A DNA stretch of 64,000 nucleotides, taken from contig JAMKCF010000019.1 in assembly GCA_023634235.1 (NCBI GenBank), positions 10,433,684 through 10,497,683 on the forward strand, in the 5' to 3' direction. Shown piece by piece: positions 58,855 through 64,000 of the stretch. The notes under the pieces were generated by a model, which searched no databases, was not told where the DNA came from, and was given only the letters and a program-made list of their open reading frames with translations. Positions within the stretch are counted from its first letter, which is position 1, and every line of letters begins with the position of its first letter. The position numbers and the translations under genes are program-made. The stretch is from Pisaster brevispinus (taxonomy: Eukaryota > Echinodermata > Asteroidea > Forcipulatida > Asteriidae).

Positions 58855-60274
58855 CTAGTGCGTTGAGATTATACTAGCGTGCACGTGGAACGATCTAAGG
58901 TGTAACTATCCCAGAAGTTCCGTCTGTAAAAGCCCAGTGAGGTTCTGAGTGAACCTGTGATTAAGTAAAACTTAGTCACAAGTAAAGCAATGGTTTTAAT
59001 GGAATCCCTGGTATCACAAACATGGCTGTTGCCGCCATGTTCACTCTTCTACGTTGCTCACAAGTCGATACAGGACAAAATATAGAAAAAGGCAGCCATT
59101 TTAAAATTCAAAATGGCGACTGAAGACGAGGTTGAAAAAATTGTACAAAGTTTGGCAATACAATTGATTATGACACAGAAATCTAGCTGGAATTCGTGTC
59201 AAACTAAACTGTTATTGTTAAAAGCGTTTTACCATGCTTCGAAGGTTGTACATAATTTATGTAAGAAGTGAAACAAACATCTTCGTTATAATCTGTATAC
59301 AACCATCGCCTGGACTATTCATTGCTTTGTGGTAGTAGATGAAGGAGCTATAACATTATGTTTCTCTCTCCAATTCCAAGTTTGTTTTCTCTCCATTATT
59401 TGTTGACCATTGTTTCTGTATTGTTGAATGTTTACTCCATTTTTATTGGTAACATAATGTCAGGAAGGAAACAGAAACTTTGGTAATTTGCTTAATGAGA
59501 AATTAATATGTTTATGTTCATATGGAAAACATTAGAAAATGTCAGGAAAAGGGCAACGGTTCACCTTTTTAGCCGGGTGGACGTAGGTCATAGTTTACTG
59601 CTTTTGGTCTAATACTTTGGCACACAAGCCACTTGCAGCCGCTACGGTCTCTAAAAGGATTGAGCGAAACATGACGGTATCGTCGGTATGCTTTTCTTTT
59701 TTTACCAAAGCTGAATTTTTTACTCGATTAATGTATAGGTCACACCAATTGCAAGACAACGTTCTTTTTGATGAAGTATGTCTTTATTATAATTTTCCGT
59801 TATGTTAGGGGCAAGGCTCGCATGTAGGTTTACAATGCACTTTTACTCTTATTATTATGTGGCTGACTAAAGAGGGCGCTATTGATGTTCCGTTTCTAAT
59901 GAATGGCGTCCGTGGTTTCACTCAGACTTTTATTTTTTTAGTCACGACATCAAAGCGACAGACAGTCGACAGTCGTTTACATCTTTTCATACACTGATTT
60001 ACTGGCTACTGCTGGAGTACGACGCGCTGGTGAGAGTGGAACCTGGACCGGCTTGGTGTGGTGGAGTGGTGTTTGATCGAGAGTTGGTTCTGTCAGCGTC
60101 AACTCAGTGTCATTTGCCTTGATCTTGTCACCACGGTTGTAGTGTGTGTGACTGACTCGCGGCGCGATGAGAGAGCTGTAGACTATAGTATAACTCAATA
60201 AGTCAGAGAGTGGAGTTGGTGAGTAAAAGAAGACTAGAGTGAAAAGTAAAAGACTAATATCAGCAACAGTAAAG

Positions 60275-61111
60275 ATGGGTTTCTTGGAAGTGTGGAAACA
60301 ATCTCGCAGAATCATCAAATGGAAGTCCATGTTGAATATTACTGGTGTATTTTATTACACCATTATGATATTGATTGCAGCTACCTTAGAATGGTTTGTT
60401 ATATTGCCAGAGCTGTCGCATAAACTCAACTTTTCCATCAGGAAACACCGTTTGTTTCTGCTTTACTTGCTAGTCAATGGAACTGGAAACTATCTCCTGG
60501 CTGCTCTGCGTGACATTCACTGGAAAGGAAGTGTGAATAAAAAACAAAGATTGATGGAACCATTCCGATCTCATCATTGCAAACTGTGCAGCGTGTGTGT
60601 GCTCAAGCATGACCACCATTGCTATGTGATCGGAAAATGCATCGGTTACCACAACCAGAAACACTTCATCATCTTCAACATGTACACCACACTGCTTTCT
60701 TTGTACAGTCTCATCACTCTAGCATTATACATGCATCTGAAGTTTAAGATGGAGTTTGCAGGAGCTTTGACTTTCTTCACACTTTTCCCAACATCTCTCC
60801 TGGCATGGAGTCAAGGTTCAATAGGATTTCTTCAAGTACTCCTTGTGCTGTTACTTTATATTTGCCTGATGAGTGGTCTGGCTTCCTTTGGGTTTTTCAT
60901 TTGGGAACTCACCATTACATCTATGGGATTGACTACACATGAGATGATGAACGGAACAAAAGGAATGTACACATCCGTTTGGGAGAATTTCCAAGACGTT
61001 TTTGGCCAGTACTGGATTCTTGGGCTGTTTGTTCCGTTGCCTCTTCCACAATATGGAACGGGAACCTATGAAAATAAACTGAGAAAACCGAACAGAAAGC
61101 ATGAATCCTAA
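60275..61111 (+). CDS. DHHC palmitoyltransferase, ZDHHC22/24-like
   Basis: An intronless 278-residue protein starting at the ATG of AAAGATGGGT. Four membrane segments are visible near residues 21-45, 58-78, 130-152 and 182-212. The active-site region SHHCKLCSVCVLKHDHHCYV has DHHC at 113-116, followed by GKCIGYHNQKHF. TTHE at 220-223 is the conserved TTxE motif, and ENFQDVFGQYWILGLFVP is the C-terminal PaCCT-type block. The usual first CxxC zinc pair upstream (about 12 residues before HHC) is missing, where KKQRLMEPFRS stands instead. Vertebrate ZDHHC22 shows similar degeneration there. The size, N-terminus and C-terminus resemble the gene at 51166-52050, so the two are probably an old tandem duplicate pair. 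Confidence 0.93.
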   Translation: MGFLEVWKQSRRIIKWKSMLNITGVFYYTIMILIAATLEWFVILPELSHKLNFSIRKHRLFLLYLLVNGTGNYLLAALRDIHWKGSVNKKQRLMEPFRSHHCKLCSVCVLKHDHHCYVIGKCIGYHNQKHFIIFNMYTTLLSLYSLITLALYMHLKFKMEFAGALTFFTLFPTSLLAWSQGSIGFLQVLLVLLLYICLMSGLASFGFFIWELTITSMGLTTHEMMNGTKGMYTSVWENFQDVFGQYWILGLFVPLPLPQYGTGTYENKLRKPNRKHES

Positions 61112-63885
61112 TCGTTATATTAAGTCTCAGTTTTATTTAATTCTGTTTGGGGGCAAGCATTTAAGTTTTTGTTGAGAAAATAGAAAGTTCCCTACTTTCC
61201 GATGTCTACCAACTTTACAGGTAACTTGGGTTTTGGCTTTCAGCTTCATCAAACATTATCTACACAGCCAAGTGGTTAATCGCCCAATCATGCAAAGAAT
61301 GAGATACATTTTGTGTGTGCACAGGGTAGGATATTGATGGAGAGAGCATAACAGATGGCCAGCTTTACACTGTAATGTCAAGTGGGAACTATCTTCAGGC
61401 ACCTCCAACAGTTATCTTGCTCAAAACTGATCCCCCAAAACAACAATCACATTGAGTTTAATTGTCTGCAGTACCCACTATTACATAACTTATAGGATTC
61501 AAACTAGCCTCTTGTCAAAGGGTGATCTCTTCAGTGTAGTGGGAGATAGTCTTGATTGGCAACGTTCCATTTGTTAACATAGTGGCCGATATCACAACAC
61601 AAATTACTGTCAAAGAGATATCTGTATTCACAGAAACATCTGATCTGGCTCAAAATTTTGGCAGATTTGCACAGTCCCTCCGAGCCAGTCGATGTTGCAC
61701 TCTGTACCCGAGACTAATATAAAAAAACAGCGTCGCCAATCAAGACCAAGCGGGAGTCAGTATTTAAGACATCTGCTTTAGAATGTGGATTGATGTAGAT
61801 TCAAGTCCTACTTAAGGTCCTACTCTTGGAATAGATAGTTCCCAATAGGCGTCATCTTTACGGGCAATTTACTTTTTGGCTTGCAGGCGCGTCAAGCACT
61901 CAAATTATGAACGCAGCCGCATCGTTACTAACCAATCGAGGAGTGAGTTCTGTGAAATGTGCACGTGCTGCACGCCGTTTTCAAAATACCTGTAAAGATG
62001 GCTGATTTATGTCATATTGCAACCTATCTGTACACTGACTCCTGTGTATTAACCCAATTCACCTGACGTCTTCATCACAATGGCCAGTGTGGCAGACATC
62101 AGCTTTGTGTGATGTTTGTGCAAGGGATCAATAATGTGTTATCATAAATTGCTGATTTAGGCAAAACTTGTTCATGCTTTTATGCTCTGCAGATAACAGG
62201 GATGTGATAGGCTGTTGAGAAAAAAACCTGAACTCTGAGCGCAAAGCGCGAAAGCATGCGAGCTCAAAAACTCACGAGCATGAAGCCCAATATTAATATT
62301 TATCTTTGGTTTTGAAAGCCCTACTCTGCAATCTGGGGCATTATTATATGGTTTTATCTTCATTTTTTTATGAATTTGATCTTTAAAAAAAATTAAAAAT
62401 TGTGTGGGTTTTTTTTTTTTTTTTTTTTTGGGGGGGGGCAAAAAACCCCGGAATTTCTTATTTTTTTAGGGCAAACAAAACTGGAATTCCGGTTAAAAAC
62501 GGAGAAAATCACATCCCTGAGATAATATCTACCTCTGACCCTCTTAAAGTTTTAAGAATTCACACCAGTTTGCAACGATAGTTTGTACCTTGTGCATTTA
62601 TTGATCTTTTTTGTGTGTTTGTTTAATATTTACATTAAATCTAACTACTGTATTACGTTGTGCATTACCTGATTAAAAAAAGATTGTACACAGTACAAAT
62701 CCTTCTCTTATGCCCAGAAACCTTAACAAGTTGACAACTGGAAACTTGACTTTCAAATGTTTAAAGCCTCCCTGCTGGAAATATCAGGCCTACATTGTTT
62801 TAGATCAATCTTGTTGGTGGAAAAGTGTGAACTCTTTTCAAACATGTTTGAAAACAAATTTAATTTACAAAATAATGTAAAAAGAAGTGTTGCATGTAGT
62901 GTACAGTATGGTTACAATACAATTGCTTTTAATGATACTACGTAGACCCTTCTTATTCAATATGTAAACTGCACATCGCGCATGCGCACTGACACTAACT
63001 ACAAGTTGGCAGAATGCGGGAACGTCACGCCATTTTGTATGGGCTGTTGGTGGCGTGACGCATGCGTGTTTGCGCATCTGCATAGTGCACAACTCTATGG
63101 TGTTTGCCAACCAATAGTGTCAGTTTGCATGCGTGAATGTAATTAGCATACATGTATTCAATGGAAGGGCTAATTATGTAAGTCGTTGTTGTCATGTAAT
63201 GCCGTAAACAAAGTCGGTAATAAAGTTGTTGTTTTTTAAAGAAAACGTGCAGAAAAATGTAAACATGGACAGAGTTTTTTATATTCTTTAGGTTAAAAAA
63301 AAGTCAGGTTCAGATAATAAAATTTTGCTAGCCTGAGTGTCTTTGGCAAGAGACCCTCCAACATCCTCCAAAAATCCTCCACTCCATGTCAAATCAACAT
63401 CCAAAGGTTTAAAGTTACAAATAGAGCCCATTTTCATCTGCTTTTAAAGCACAAAAAGTAACTGTGCACAAAATATTATACTTTTGCTTACCAGAATATG
63501 GTTACCAGGCAAAAAAAACAAACATATCACACATACATGTACCATCTTTGACTGATTTCCTGTTTAGTTTTGCTAAGCAGAATACTGTTAAAGCAAAATT
63601 TTCTGCTTTAATCAATGAAATTGGACCGAGGTTTATTAATGTATGCCTGTTTCAGCGAGAGGCAATTATTCTTTGGACCTGCAGTACCTTAACCAACCTA
63701 CGAAGTCAGACAACTTTTGGAAGATTTGGGACTGTTAGGATAAAGTTATTTGTACTTAATTACATCTTGTTTAAAAAATAACATTTGGTGATCAATTCAC
63801 CACTTTTACTAAAATTACACACAAGTGAACAGCGGACGGAATGTGTACATCTTTATGATCTTGCGGAACAAACACTTCTTTGTCA
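61112..63885. other. 3' UTR/intergenic sequence
   Basis: No further gene seen. It contains an inverted pair (CTTGATTGGCAACG at 61553 and CGTCGCCAATCAAG at 61732), a poly-T/poly-G tract at 62409-62438, a short inverted repeat at about 62975-63135 (GCATGCGCACTGACACTA against TAGTGTCAGTTTGCATGC) and a palindromic-family copy at about 63425-63632. Confidence 0.45.
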
Positions 63886-64000
63886 TCAAAGCTGGTCGAG
63901 AAGTTCTTTAACAGCCTGGGAAAAAAAGAAGATAAATATTTTAAACATTATACATTGATCAAATTCTTCAGATTTGATAAACTTACATCTATTTTGTTTG
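63886..64000 (-). CDS. Last two exons of an unidentified gene running off the right edge
   Basis: On the minus strand the partial exon 64000-63987 ends AGAT/GTAAGT. The terminal exon 63915-63886 starts after TTTTTTTCCCAG and ends with TGA at 63888-63886. The joined reading is NKIDAVKELLDQL-stop, with phase 0 on both sides. Both splice sites are strong, but only 13 residues are visible, so the gene cannot be named. Confidence 0.45.
   Translation of the reverse strand, partial: KQNRCKFIKSEEFDQCIMFKIFIFFFSQAVKELLDQL

Overview
This is a window of animal nuclear DNA with spliced genes, GT-AG introns, AT-rich non-coding sequence and a dense load of short transposons. The gene models resemble vertebrate orthologues closely. 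The palindromic repeats ending in AATTTCATAGAGCTGCTTAAG, the tRNA-derived SINEs and the PIF/Harbinger-, hAT- and Mutator-like MITEs suggest an invertebrate deuterostome, most probably an echinoderm such as a sea star. The species-level guess is inference; no ribosomal or mitochondrial marker is present.

Layout. (1) 0.05-5 kb, minus strand: Speedy/RINGO A (SPDYA), a non-cyclin CDK activator, in five recognisable coding exons. (2) 5.8-18.9 kb, plus strand: a complete 14-exon synoviolin/HRD1 (SYVN1) ubiquitin ligase, head-to-head with SPDYA. (3) 19-29.8 kb: HRD1 3' UTR, minisatellite, MITEs and mostly unassigned sequence. (4) 29.96-31.4 kb, minus strand: a TTC22-like TPR gene whose long exon is split by one in-frame TAA. 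Three related promoter/first-exon copies lie at about 28.6, 31.75 and 34.0 kb. (5) 32.6-35.5 kb: a recently copied 0.6 kb repeat block. (6) 36.2-38.7 kb, plus strand: three exons of a PLAC8/cornifelin-family gene. (7) 42.6-50.1 kb, minus strand: a complete nine-exon UBAC2. (8) 51.2-52.05 and 60.3-61.1 kb, plus strand: two single-exon DHHC-type palmitoyltransferase genes, one ZDHHC24-like with DQHC in place of DHHC, the other closer to ZDHHC22. (9) 54-60 kb: satellite-like tandem repeats with a nested hAT MITE, and a C-type-lectin fragment. (10) Right edge: the last two exons of an unidentified minus-strand gene.

Functional links. HRD1 and UBAC2 both act in endoplasmic-reticulum-associated degradation: HRD1 is the membrane RING ligase, and UBAC2 is a rhomboid-like ER membrane protein with a UBA domain. 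They sit about 24 kb apart (18.9 to 42.6 kb). UBAC2 and the first DHHC gene are also divergent, with 1.07 kb between start codons. Protein assignments come from remembered family sequences and visible motifs, not from a database search. Splice sites were read by eye, with codon phase checked across every joined exon.
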